Positions 24,526 to 33,083 of a stretch of 64,000 bases of DNA are shown piece after piece; positions within the stretch are counted from its first letter, which is position 1; each line of letters begins with the position of its first letter. A program made the position numbers and the translations under genes. This DNA comes from Phenylobacterium sp. (lineage in GTDB: Bacteria; Pseudomonadota; Alphaproteobacteria; Caulobacterales; Caulobacteraceae): assembly GCF_004299445.1 (NCBI RefSeq), contig NZ_SCTC01000080.1, forward strand, positions 98,710 to 162,709, in the 5' to 3' direction. The notes under the pieces are model-generated. The model was not told where the DNA came from. It ran no database searches and saw nothing but the letters and a program-made list of their open reading frames with translations.

Positions 24526-25770
24526 TTGATCAGACGCCATTTCTTCCTCATCGCGGCCGTCCTGGTCCTGGCCGTCATGGTGGTGGCGGGCGGGTTCAAG
24601 GTGCTTTCCAAGAAGCCCGGCGGCGAGGGCGGACCGCCCGGCGGGGGAGCCATGGCCCAGGGCAAGGGCGGCGGCGGGCCTGGCGGGATGGGCGGCCCCG
24701 GGGGGCGCCGTGGCGGCCCGATGACGATGGTTTCCGTCGCCGTGGTCCAGCCGCGGGTCTTCGAAGACACCATCGAAGTGCTGGGCGTCGCCAAGGGGCG
24801 CCAGTCGGTCACCCTGACCGCTGCGGCGACGCAGCTCGTGGACCGGGTGCGGTTCGCCGACGGCCAGCGGGTGGCCCGCGGCGCCGTACTGGTCGAGCTC
24901 AGGGACACCGAACAGAACGCCGGCGTGGCCCAGGCCGAAGCCCGGCTGGTCGAGGCCAAGCGGGCCTACGACCGCTACAAGACCCTGGGCGACCAGGGCT
25001 GGACCTCGAAGGCGCTGGTGGACCAGCGCGAGGCGACCTGGCGGGCGGCCCAGGCGGACGTGGCCGCCGCCAAGGCCCGTCAGAACGACCGGGTCATCCG
25101 CGCCCCCTTCGCCGGTGTGGTCGGCCTGTCGGACGTGGCGCCGGGCGCGCTGGTCAATCCCGGCGCGCCGATTGTGACCCTGGATGACACCTCGGTGATG
25201 CGGGTCGATTTCCAGGTGCCCGAGCGCTACCTGGGCCAACTCCGCGAGGGGCAGACGGTCCTCGCCACCGCCGACGCCTATCCCGGTGAGACCATCACCG
25301 GCCGCATCGCCAAGCTGGACACCCGGATCGACGAGCGCACCCGCGCCATCACCGCGCGCGCTGAGTTCGCCAACGGCTCGGGCAAGCTCAAGCCCGGCAT
25401 GCTGATGCGCGTGGGCGTCTCGCGCGGCCAGCGTAGCAGCCCCAGCGCGCCGGAGTCGGCCGTCTCCGTGCAGGCCGACAACGCGTTCGTCTATGTGCTG
25501 ACCGCGCGTGAAGGCCGCACCATGGCCATGCAGCGCCCCATCGTGACCGGCGTGCGCCAGCAGGGCTTCGTCGAGATCGTCGATGGCGTGCGGCCCGGCG
25601 AGCGACTGGTGGCGGATGGCCTGAACAAGATCCAGCCGGGCCAGCCCGTGCGCGTGGCGCGGGGCCCCGGAATGGACGCCGTGCCCGGCAAGGCCGGACC
25701 GAGGCCAGCGGGCGCCGCCCCCGGCGCCGCGCCGCAGGGACCGCGTCCGGCCGCGAGGCCCGCCGCATGA
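24526..25770 (+). CDS. RND efflux periplasmic adaptor (membrane fusion protein)
   Basis: A 414-residue HlyD/MdtA-type adaptor bridging an RND pump to an outer-membrane channel. It has an N-terminal membrane anchor (about residues 4-24, FFLIAAVLVLAVMVVAGGF), a glycine-rich low-complexity linker (about 32-66), lipoyl/barrel-sandwich halves, a coiled-coil hairpin (GVAQAEARLVEAKRAYDRYK), then beta-barrel and membrane-proximal domains (RVDFQVPERYLGQLREGQ). No ATG is available; TTG at 24526 follows GGAG at nine bases and starts the anchor, with an alternative TTG at 24502. Its stop overlaps the pump gene's ATG (ATGA), so the two are translationally coupled. No local regulator or outer-membrane channel is seen. 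Confidence 0.85.
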   Translation: MIRRHFFLIAAVLVLAVMVVAGGFKVLSKKPGGEGGPPGGGAMAQGKGGGGPGGMGGPGGRRGGPMTMVSVAVVQPRVFEDTIEVLGVAKGRQSVTLTAAATQLVDRVRFADGQRVARGAVLVELRDTEQNAGVAQAEARLVEAKRAYDRYKTLGDQGWTSKALVDQREATWRAAQADVAAAKARQNDRVIRAPFAGVVGLSDVAPGALVNPGAPIVTLDDTSVMRVDFQVPERYLGQLREGQTVLATADAYPGETITGRIAKLDTRIDERTRAITARAEFANGSGKLKPGMLMRVGVSRGQRSSPSAPESAVSVQADNAFVYVLTAREGRTMAMQRPIVTGVRQQGFVEIVDGVRPGERLVADGLNKIQPGQPVRVARGPGMDAVPGKAGPRPAGAAPGAAPQGPRPAARPAA

Positions 25771-28700
25771 TGCTCTCCGACATCTCGGTCCGGCGGCCGG
25801 TCTTCGCCGCGGTCGCGGCGATCATCCTGTGCGTCGTGGGTTTCGCCTCGTTTACGTCGCTGACGGTGCGCGAGCTGCCCAGCGTCGACCCGCCGGTCGT
25901 CAGCATTTCGACCAGCTATCGCGGCGCCTCGGCCGAAGTGATCGAGGAGCGGATCACCGAGGTGATCGAGCGCCAGATCGCCGGCATCGAAGGCATCGAC
26001 CGGATCAACTCCGCGTCGCGCGACGGCTCGTCACGCATCAGCATCTCGTTCAAGCTGGACCGCAACCTGGACGCCGCCGCCAACGACGTGCGCGACGCGG
26101 TCAGCCGCGTCTCGGCCCAGCTTCCCGAACAGGCCGATCCGCCACAGATCCAAAAGGCGACGGCGGACTCGTCGCCGATCATGTTCCTGAACCTGACGTC
26201 GGCGACGATGGACCGTCTGGCGCTGTCGGACTACGCGCAGCGCTACCTCGTCGAGCGGCTGTCGACGGTTCCCGGCGTGGCCAATGTCGGCGTGGGCGGC
26301 GCCCAGTACTATTCGATGCGCATCTGGCTCAATCCCGACGCCATGGCGGCGCGCGGGATCACCGTCGAGGATGTCGAGACGGCCCTCAACAGCCAGAACG
26401 CCGAGCTGCCCGCCGGCTCTCTGGAGGCGCCCGCGAAGGACTTCACGATCCGTGTGGCCCGGAGCTACGCGACGCCCGAGCAGTTCGCCCGCATGCCCAT
26501 CGTGCCGGCGCGCTCGGCAAGCCAGGCGCAGGGCTCAGCCGCCCTTGGCGGCGCGGCGGCCGGGGCCGGCGCGGCGCAGGGCGTGACCCGCGACGTGACC
26601 GGCGCGACCGCGGCGCAAGGCTACATCACCCGCCTGGGCGACATCGCCCGGGTGGAGGAGGGACCCGACGAGCTGCGCCGGCTGTTCCGCATGAACGGCC
26701 GCGACATGGTGGGCATTGCGGTCTTCCGGCAGAGCCTGGCCAACGATCTGGAGATTTCAGAAGGGATCCGCGCGGCGATCACGGAGATCAACACGACCCT
26801 GCCCAAGGGCACGAAGCTGGACGTCTCGGTGGACTATACCGAGTTCACGCGCCACGCGATCGACGAGGTGTGGATCACCATGGGCATCTCGCTGGCCCTG
26901 GTGGCCCTGGTGAACTTCGTATTCCTGGGCACGGCGCGGGCCGCGATCATTCCCACAATCGTCGCGCCGATCTGCATCCTGTCGACCTTCATCGTCCTGG
27001 CGCCGCTCGGATTCTCCATCAACCTGCTGACCCTGCTGGCGCTGGTGCTCGCGATCGGCCTGGTCGTCGACGACGCCATCGTGGTGGTCGAGAATATCCA
27101 GCGACGCATCGACGAGGGCGAACCGCCCATCGTGGCGGCCCAACGCGGGGCGCGGCAGGTGTTCTTCGCGGTGGTGGCGACGACCATCGTTCTGCTGTCG
27201 GTCTTCGCCCCGCTGATGTTCCTGCCCGGCTTCATCGGCCGGCTGTTCGTGGAGCTGGCGGTCGCCGTGGCCGCGGCGGTGGCGTTCTCGGCGCTGCTGG
27301 CCCTGTCGCTGTCGCCGATGCTGGCGTCGAAGCTGCTGCGGCCCGCGAAGGGCGAGGGCTTCGTCGCGCGAAACGTCGACGCGGCGATGCACAAGCTCAA
27401 GGCGTCGTACCACGCCTCGCTCGAGGCCCTGCTGGGTCGGCGCGGGGTCTCGATCGGCGCCTCGGCTCTCGTGGCGCTCCTGGCGGTCGCCGCCTTCGGC
27501 GTGTTCAGCGTGCTGCCGCGCGAACTCACGCCCGAGGAAGATCGCCGTCGCGCCATGGTGATGATCATGGGGCCGGAGGGCGCGGGCTTCGACTACACGC
27601 TGTCGGCCGCCAAGCAGGTCGAGGCCGTGCTGAACCGCTATGTGAAGGAGGGCACGCTCGAGCGCTACGTATTCTCGATGCCGCGGTTCGGGAACAACTC
27701 GTTCAACAGCGGCGGCGGCAACGCCATCCTCTCGGACGAGGCCAAGACCACGGCCCCGGAGGTCGCGGCCCGTCTGAACCGTGAACTCTCGTCGATCACC
27801 TCTGTGCGCGCGATCGTCGCGGCCGAGGGCGGCCTGCAGCGCGGCGGCCCGGGCGGCGGCGGGGGCGGGGGCGGCGGCACCAGCCTGTCGGTCATCGCCA
27901 CCGGCACCGACTATCCCGAGATCGCCCGGTTCATGGCGCCGATCCTGGAGGCCGCCGGCCGCAATCCGGGCCTGGCGCGTCCCCGCCTGGACTACGAGCC
28001 GACCAGCCCGCGGGTGGTGGTCAATATCGACCGCGAGAAGGCCGCCTCGCTCGGCGTCTCCTCGCAGCAGGTGGGCCGGGCGCTCGAGACCATGTTCGGC
28101 TCACGGCGGGCCACGACCTACATCAAGAACGGCCAGGAGTACGACGTGCTTCTGCAGACCGACCGCGACAATCGCCAGACCGAGGCCGACCTGTCGCGGC
28201 TCTACGTCCGGACGTCATCGGGCGAGACCGTCCCGCTCTCGTCGGTGGTGACCACGCAGATCCGCGGCGACACGCCCGACCGGGCGCGGGTGGACCGACT
28301 GCGGTCGATCTCGCTGAACGCGCAGCTCAACCCCGGCTACTCCATGGGCGAGGCGATCCAGTTCTTCCGCGACGAGGCGGCCAAGCAGCCCGGGGCCATC
28401 CAGCTCAAGTGGGGCGGGGGCGCGCGCGACTATCTCGAGGCGTCCGGCTCGATCGGGCTGGCCTTCGCTATGGCGCTGCTGCTGGTGTTCCTGGTCCTGG
28501 CCGCGCAGTTCGAGAGCTGGATCCACCCGGCCGTGATCATGCTGACCGTGCCGGTGGCCGCCGTCGGCGGGCTGTTCGGCCTGCTGATCGCCGACTCCTC
28601 GATCAACACCTATAGCCAGATCGGCCTGATCATCCTGATCGGTATCGCGGCCAAGAACGGCATCCTGATCGTGGAATTCGCGAATCAGCTTCGCGACGAA

Positions 28701-29012
28701 GGGCTCAGCATCCGCGAGGCCGTGATCGAGAGCGCGAGCCTGCGCCTGCGTCCCATCATCATGACGTCGATCTCGGCGGCCGCGGGCGCGATCCCGCTGA
28801 TCGTGTGGGGCGGCGCCGGCGGCGAGTCCCGCAAGACGATCGGCGTGACCATCTTCTTCGGGGCGATCTTCGCGACGCTGGTGACGCTGTTCGTGGTGCC
28901 AGTGTTCTACAACATGCTGGCGAAGTTCACGAAATCGCCGATGGCCACGGCGCGCCGCATCGAGGCGTTCGAGGACGCCGAGAAGGCTCGCGTCGCCAAC
29001 GCCGCCGAATAG
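25767..29012 (+). CDS. RND multidrug efflux permease (HAE1/AcrB type)
   Basis: A 1081-residue inner-membrane proton/drug antiporter subunit with twelve predicted membrane segments and two large periplasmic loops. Proton-relay residues are in place: the Asp pair in GLVVDDAIVVVEN and the Lys in GIAAKNGILIVEF. The N-terminus (ISVRRPVFAAVAAIILC) is typical. Two loop insertions stand out: an Ala/Gly-rich stretch near residues 250-275, and a run of glycines near residue 695 (PGGGGGGGGG). Together with the Gly-rich linker of the adaptor these could shape the contact between the proteins; that is inference. Substrate range cannot be read. Confidence 0.93.
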   Translation: MMLSDISVRRPVFAAVAAIILCVVGFASFTSLTVRELPSVDPPVVSISTSYRGASAEVIEERITEVIERQIAGIEGIDRINSASRDGSSRISISFKLDRNLDAAANDVRDAVSRVSAQLPEQADPPQIQKATADSSPIMFLNLTSATMDRLALSDYAQRYLVERLSTVPGVANVGVGGAQYYSMRIWLNPDAMAARGITVEDVETALNSQNAELPAGSLEAPAKDFTIRVARSYATPEQFARMPIVPARSASQAQGSAALGGAAAGAGAAQGVTRDVTGATAAQGYITRLGDIARVEEGPDELRRLFRMNGRDMVGIAVFRQSLANDLEISEGIRAAITEINTTLPKGTKLDVSVDYTEFTRHAIDEVWITMGISLALVALVNFVFLGTARAAIIPTIVAPICILSTFIVLAPLGFSINLLTLLALVLAIGLVVDDAIVVVENIQRRIDEGEPPIVAAQRGARQVFFAVVATTIVLLSVFAPLMFLPGFIGRLFVELAVAVAAAVAFSALLALSLSPMLASKLLRPAKGEGFVARNVDAAMHKLKASYHASLEALLGRRGVSIGASALVALLAVAAFGVFSVLPRELTPEEDRRRAMVMIMGPEGAGFDYTLSAAKQVEAVLNRYVKEGTLERYVFSMPRFGNNSFNSGGGNAILSDEAKTTAPEVAARLNRELSSITSVRAIVAAEGGLQRGGPGGGGGGGGGTSLSVIATGTDYPEIARFMAPILEAAGRNPGLARPRLDYEPTSPRVVVNIDREKAASLGVSSQQVGRALETMFGSRRATTYIKNGQEYDVLLQTDRDNRQTEADLSRLYVRTSSGETVPLSSVVTTQIRGDTPDRARVDRLRSISLNAQLNPGYSMGEAIQFFRDEAAKQPGAIQLKWGGGARDYLEASGSIGLAFAMALLLVFLVLAAQFESWIHPAVIMLTVPVAAVGGLFGLLIADSSINTYSQIGLIILIGIAAKNGILIVEFANQLRDEGLSIREAVIESASLRLRPIIMTSISAAAGAIPLIVWGGAGGESRKTIGVTIFFGAIFATLVTLFVVPVFYNMLAKFTKSPMATARRIEAFEDAEKARVANAAE

Positions 29013-29251
29013 CGCGCCGCTTCGCCGGGGCCATTGTGACGCGAAGGCGCCCCATCCGACGGGCGCCAGGGAGCCTGGAGTAAAGGGGGGTGTCAGGTCC
29101 CTGGGCCCGGCAGGCGGCGGGGGGCGCCGCCCTTCGGATTAGGGTGCCGATCCAGACAGATGCTCTTCGTCGACATCCCGACAATGGGCTCAGTCGGGGT
29201 GCGCGTCAAGGTTGTCGCGCGACAATCTGTTGCGCCTCTTGCGCGAGCCGC

Positions 29252-29728
29252 CTACTTGCCCTTGTGCCCGGTCTCGACCATCAGGAACGCGATCAGATCG
29301 GTGCGATCCTTGGCGTCCTTCAGGCCGGCGAACGACATCTTGGTGCCGGGCAGGTACGTCTGGGGCTTCTCGAGCCACTGGCTGAGATGATCGGCGTCCC
29401 AGACGATGCCGGCGTTCTTCAGCGCATCCGAATAGTTGAACTCGCTGTTGGCCGCGGCCTTCTTGCCGAACACCCCGTGCAGGTTGGGGCCGGTCATGTT
29501 GGCGCCGCCGGGCGTGATGGTGTGGCACGACTGGCAGAGGGCGAACTTGGCCTTGCCGTTGGCGAGGTCGGCGGTGTTGTAGGGCGCCGGGTAGGTGGCG
29601 AGCAAGGCGGCCTTTTCCGCGTCGCTGGCGGGGGCCGCGCCAGAGGCGGCGCCCTTGTCCGCGGGCTGGCCGCAGGCGGCGACCAGGGTGGCGAGGGCAG
29701 TGGCGGCGAGGATCGGTCCCAGGCGCAT
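29252..29728 (-). CDS. Lipoprotein-anchored c-type cytochrome
   Basis: A 158-residue class I cytochrome c with an N-terminal lipoprotein signal ending LATLVAAC (Cys19). The haem site is C65-QS-C68-H69, and the distal ligand is likely the Met in GTKMSFAGLK. It resembles the membrane-bound or soluble cytochrome c552/c2 electron carriers of alphaproteobacteria that feed terminal oxidases. ATG at 29728 follows GGAG; the frame extends 18 codons upstream, but those residues precede the lipobox. A perfect palindrome, TTGTCGCGCGACAA (29212-29225), lies downstream of its stop. No oxidase genes are adjacent. Confidence 0.88.
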   Translation of the reverse strand: MRLGPILAATALATLVAACGQPADKGAASGAAPASDAEKAALLATYPAPYNTADLANGKAKFALCQSCHTITPGGANMTGPNLHGVFGKKAAANSEFNYSDALKNAGIVWDADHLSQWLEKPQTYLPGTKMSFAGLKDAKDRTDLIAFLMVETGHKGK

Positions 29729-29789
29729 AGTCGTCTCCGGCTGAAGTCGGCCGCAAGCTAGCCGGAAGCTTCGTCGATGCAAGCCGGCT

Positions 29790-30242
29790 CTAGCGTTTGC
29801 GCCGTCGTTCCCGCTGCACCGCTTCGTCCAGGGCCTGCAGGAAGCGCGAACGGTCGGCGCCGGCGAACGGCTTAGGCCCGCCGGTGATCTCGCCGGTCGA
29901 GCGGATGTGCTCCATGATCGAGCGCTGGGCCAGGGCCGAGCCGATGCTGTCGGCGGTGAACGGCCTCCCGTTGGGCGCGATGGCGGCGCCGCCGGCCTTC
30001 AGCACCCGGTCGGCCAGGGGGATGTCGTTGGTCACGCAAATGTCGCCGGGCTCGGTCTGTTCGGCGATCCAGTCGTCGGCCACGTCAGGGCCGGCGTCGA
30101 CGATACGGCGTTCGATCAGCGGAGAGGTCGGGATCTGGATGAAGCTGTTCGAGACCACGAACACCTTCAGGCCGTAGCGGCCCGCCACCTTGTAGGTCTC
30201 GTCCTTCACCGGGCAGGCGTCGGCGTCGATGAAGATTCGCAT
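29790..30242 (-). CDS. UPF0178/DUF188 family protein (YaiI/YqxD)
   Basis: A 150-residue member of the YaiI/YqxD family, whose fold resembles PIN-like nucleases. The signature N-terminus MRIFIDADACPVKDETYKVA and the segment DICVTNDIPLADRVL carry the conserved Asp residues expected to bind metal, and NGRPFTADSIG is also conserved. A basic tail (RERRRKR) ends the protein. Function has not been established for the family; a metal-dependent nuclease role is suggested by structure only. It lies between the cytochrome gene and the Tat-exported flavoenzyme gene, all on the minus strand; its start is six bases past the flavoenzyme's stop codon, which suggests co-transcription. Confidence 0.9.
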   Translation of the reverse strand: MRIFIDADACPVKDETYKVAGRYGLKVFVVSNSFIQIPTSPLIERRIVDAGPDVADDWIAEQTEPGDICVTNDIPLADRVLKAGGAAIAPNGRPFTADSIGSALAQRSIMEHIRSTGEITGGPKPFAGADRSRFLQALDEAVQRERRRKR

Positions 30243-30248
30243 GCGCGC

Positions 30249-31493
30249 CTAGTACACCGACCGCTCGGCCCGCGTCGCCTTCGTCGCCAGGCTGAAGCGC
30301 GGTTCGATGGGCGTCTTCGGCTCCAGCACATGAGCGGCCACGCGCAGGCCGACCGCCGGGCCGTGCTTGAAGCCGTGTCCGGAGCCGGCGCCCACCAGCC
30401 AGACGCGGTCGTGGCCGGGCAGGCGGTCCAGCAGGAAGTCGCCGTTCGAGCTGTTTTCATACTGGCAGACCCGCGCGTGGATCAGCGGCGCATCCGCCAG
30501 CCCCGGGAACCGGCGCGCCAGGTAGGCCTGCGCCCGCTCGACGCCAGAGGCCGTCACCTGTCGCGACTGGGTGTCGGGATCGACGACGGGACCATGCGGG
30601 TCGAAGGCGAGCTTGAAACCCTGGCCCTCCAGGTCGGGCATCCCGTAGACCAACTCGCCGCCATTGAAGTCGGCCCAGACGGGCAGGGCGGGGGGCGCAA
30701 AGCGCGTGTCCCCCGGCTGGGCGCCGAAGTGATAGACCTCCTGCCGCGTGGGCGTGATGCGTCCGCCCAGCACCTGCGGGAACAGCTTGGGCAGCCAGGG
30801 GCCGCACGCGTAGACGAGGGCGTTGGCCCTCAGGCCCGGCCCGACGGCATAGGCCCCGCCGGCGTCCCGCTCGGGCGGGCTGGCCTTCAGCACGCGCGCC
30901 TCGAGGCCCGCGTCCGCCAGCACCGCGCGCACCCCGCGCCCGGCGATCAGCGCGCCCGATTGCGCCTCCAGAAAGCCGGACTCGCCGTCGCGGAAGACCA
31001 CCTGCGGATAAGCGGCGTGCAGGCCGGCCAGGTCGAACCGGGTGTGCTGGACCTTGTTGATCGTCAGCCAGTCCACGCTCTTGGCCATGTAGTCGTCGGT
31101 GGCCGGCGAGAACCACAGGACGCCGGTGCGGTGCAGGATCGGCTCGCGTCCGCGCGCCGACAGCTGGGCCCAGGCGGTCAGCGAGTCCCGCGCCATCGGC
31201 GAGTAGATCGGATCGGCGCCATAGCTCAGCCGGATCACCCGGCTCTCGCCGCCCGACGAGGCCCGCGCGTGCCCCGCGCCGTAGGCGTCCACGATGGCGA
31301 CCGCGGCCCCGCGCTTCGCCAGATGCCAGGCCGTCCAGACCCCGAAAACGCCCGCCCCGATCACCGCGACGTCGTAGATGCCCGCCGTCCCCGCGCCCCG
31401 CCGCCGCGCCTGCGGCCCGGCCGCCGAGGCCGCGCCCGCCTGCGCCAGACCCGCGCCCGCCATCCCTGTCAGCGCCCCGCGCCGTGTCACCAT
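30249..31493 (-). CDS. Tat-exported FAD-dependent oxidoreductase (MSOX/DAO family)
   Basis: A 414-residue flavoenzyme of the monomeric sarcosine oxidase/N-methyltryptophan oxidase branch. It begins MVTRRGALTGMAGAGLAQAG, a twin-arginine-type signal, so it is likely folded in the cytoplasm and exported. The dinucleotide fold follows as DVAVIGAGVFGVWTAWHL, then SSGGESRVIRLSYG, and the C-terminal FAD motif region is WLVGAGSGHGFKHGPAVG. The covalent-FAD Cys expected near this position in MSOX (SGHGFK context) is not present. GGAGG five bases before ATG 31493 fixes the start. The substrate is probably a secondary or N-methyl amine; not proven. Confidence 0.82.
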   Translation of the reverse strand: MVTRRGALTGMAGAGLAQAGAASAAGPQARRRGAGTAGIYDVAVIGAGVFGVWTAWHLAKRGAAVAIVDAYGAGHARASSGGESRVIRLSYGADPIYSPMARDSLTAWAQLSARGREPILHRTGVLWFSPATDDYMAKSVDWLTINKVQHTRFDLAGLHAAYPQVVFRDGESGFLEAQSGALIAGRGVRAVLADAGLEARVLKASPPERDAGGAYAVGPGLRANALVYACGPWLPKLFPQVLGGRITPTRQEVYHFGAQPGDTRFAPPALPVWADFNGGELVYGMPDLEGQGFKLAFDPHGPVVDPDTQSRQVTASGVERAQAYLARRFPGLADAPLIHARVCQYENSSNGDFLLDRLPGHDRVWLVGAGSGHGFKHGPAVGLRVAAHVLEPKTPIEPRFSLATKATRAERSVY

Positions 31494-31566
31494 GACGTCC
31501 TCCCGCAAGCACGATGGCCTGTTGCGGCGCGCCGCGTCCACCGTCTAAGGAGGGGCCAGAAGGCGC

Positions 31567-31642
31567 GCCGGATTAGCTCAGCTGGTAGAGCAGCGGTTTT
31601 GTAAACCGAAGGTCGCGGGTTCGAGTCCTGCATCCGGCACCA
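31567..31642 (+). tRNA. tRNA-Thr (anticodon TGT)
   Basis: Cloverleaf read by eye: acceptor GCCGGAT pairs with ATCCGGC, D-arm GCTC/GAGC, anticodon loop TTTGTAA giving TGT (reads ACA), T-arm GCGGG/CCTGC around TTCGAGT, discriminator A and encoded CCA. 76 bases including CCA. The first anticodon-stem pair is G-A, a mild irregularity. It lies upstream of the nitrate-assimilation genes and could be an integration point, but no partial repeat of it is seen in the window. Confidence 0.93.
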
Positions 31643-31846
31643 TCGCCCCGTTCGCCAACGTGCGTCAGCGGCGCTCGGCGCGCTCGCGGAGCGGCGGTCT
31701 GGAGCGGTGTTCCATGAAGGCGGGGCGCGCCTCGCGGGATCTCGCAAGCGGACAGCCTCGCGAACGTGGTGGCCGCGATCCTGCGTTCGCCGGAAGCGCC
31801 GTGCGATGCCTCTTGCGTCGGCGCTTCGGGCGCCCGACGAGACCTG

Positions 31847-32416
31847 ATGCATCTGACGGCGATCATTCTTGTGGGCGGGGGCTCGACGCGCATGGGCGCC
31901 GACAAGGCCGCGCTGGTCTGGAACGGGAGGCGCGCCGTGGACCGGATCGCCGAGGTTGCCCGGCGGGCCGGCGCGGAGCGGGTGCTGACGGCTGGGGCCG
32001 GTGACTACGGTTTCGGCCGGATCGACGATCCAGGGCCGGACGGCGGGCCCGTGGCGGGGATCGTCGCGGGGGTCGCCGCGGCGCGGGCCCTGGGGAGCGA
32101 CCGTGTGCTCATCCTGGCCGTCGACGCGCCGACAGCGAGCGCGGAAGATCTTCGGCCGCTGGTCGCATCGTCGAGCCCGGGCGCGGCGTATGAAGACCTG
32201 AACTTGCCCCTCGTCATCGACGTCGCCTCGGCGCCGCAGGACGCGGGCCCGGGCTGGGCCGTCGCCCGGTTCATCCAGGCCGCGGGGCTGTCGCGCCTTG
32301 TCTGTCCGCCGGACGCCGCAGCCCGCCTGCGAGGCGCGAACACACCCGAAGAGCGCGACGGGTTGCTGGCCGCGCTGATCGAGTCCGAGTCTGATGAAGA
32401 AGGCGGCAGGGCGTGA
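31847..32416 (+). CDS. MobA-like molybdenum cofactor guanylyltransferase
   Basis: A 189-residue nucleotidyltransferase of the MobA type, attaching GMP to molybdopterin to give the MGD cofactor used by nitrate reductases. The signature is ILVGGGSTRMGADKAAL (about residues 7-23), followed by DDPGPDGGPVAGI. It is shorter than E. coli MobA, and the central LAVDAPTASAEDL segment matches the family's CDxP region loosely (VDAPT), so it is a divergent member. ATG at 31847 starts directly at the conserved core. Being first in the nitrate cluster supports a dedicated role in maturing NasA. Confidence 0.8.
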   Translation: MHLTAIILVGGGSTRMGADKAALVWNGRRAVDRIAEVARRAGAERVLTAGAGDYGFGRIDDPGPDGGPVAGIVAGVAAARALGSDRVLILAVDAPTASAEDLRPLVASSSPGAAYEDLNLPLVIDVASAPQDAGPGWAVARFIQAAGLSRLVCPPDAAARLRGANTPEERDGLLAALIESESDEEGGRA

Positions 32417-32504
32417 TCGATTTTGCGGCGATGGACGGGTGAGGCGGGGTACGGCGCCTGAATGATGGGCGTCCGCAGGGAAGTTCTCCCGTAGGGCAGC
32501 GGGG

Positions 32505-33083
32505 ATGCGCGTCCTTGTCGTGGATCCTGACCCGGCCCGGGCGGCCTTGGTCGCGGAGGGACTCTCGGGAGTCGAGCCGCTCGAAGTCCGCCATGCGCTT
32601 CTGTTCCGCGAGGACGAGGCCGCCCTTTTCGCGCCTGATGTCATCGTCGTCGCCTCCGACAGCCCGGATCGCGACACCATCGAGAGCCTGCGGGAGGCCA
32701 CCGCCGCCAATCCCCGCCCGGTGGTGATGTTCGTCGACCGCTCGGAGCCGGGCCTCGCCGAGCAGGCGGTGCTGGCGGGCGTCTCGGCCTATGTGGTGGA
32801 CGGGCTCTCCAAGGCTCGGGTCCGCTCGGTGCTGGAGGTGGCCATGAGCCGCTTTCAGCTTATGAACGGGCTGCGCCAGGATCTGGAGAAAGCCAAGGCG
32901 GACCTGGCGTCGCGCAAGACCATCGAGCGGGCGAAGGCGCTCCTGATGAAGGAGCGCGGGCTGGAGGAGGAGGCGGCGTATCGCGTGCTCCGGAAGCTTT
33001 CTATGGACACCGGCCGGCCGCTGGGGGCGGTGGCCGCCGACCTCGTCGCCTTCGCTGGCGTGTTGAAAGGGAACGCGTCATGA
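32505..33083 (+). CDS. nasT: NasT, ANTAR-domain transcription antiterminator
   Basis: A 192-residue protein with a receiver-like N-terminal domain (1-120) and a C-terminal ANTAR RNA-binding domain (from RKTIERAKALLMKERGLEEE to RPLGAVAADLV). NasT binds two-hexaloop RNA in nitrate-operon leaders and blocks termination. The phosphorylation site is lost: the usual Asp at the end of strand 3 is A50 (PDVIVVASDSPDRD), consistent with control by NasS binding and not phosphorylation. Its stop overlaps the nasS ATG by four bases. The target leader lies at 34339-34458. Function is well supported by family and context. Confidence 0.92.
   Translation: MRVLVVDPDPARAALVAEGLSGVEPLEVRHALLFREDEAALFAPDVIVVASDSPDRDTIESLREATAANPRPVVMFVDRSEPGLAEQAVLAGVSAYVVDGLSKARVRSVLEVAMSRFQLMNGLRQDLEKAKADLASRKTIERAKALLMKERGLEEEAAYRVLRKLSMDTGRPLGAVAADLVAFAGVLKGNAS

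Noticed and set aside
29212..29225. Perfect palindrome TTGTCGCGCGACAA as a terminator of the cytochrome gene
   Set aside because: The arms meet with no loop and no T-tract follows; it may be a protein site or chance, so it is mentioned only in passing.
31567..31642. tRNA-Thr as an attachment site for an integrated island carrying the nitrate genes
   Set aside because: No integrase gene and no repeated tRNA 3' end was found downstream within the window.
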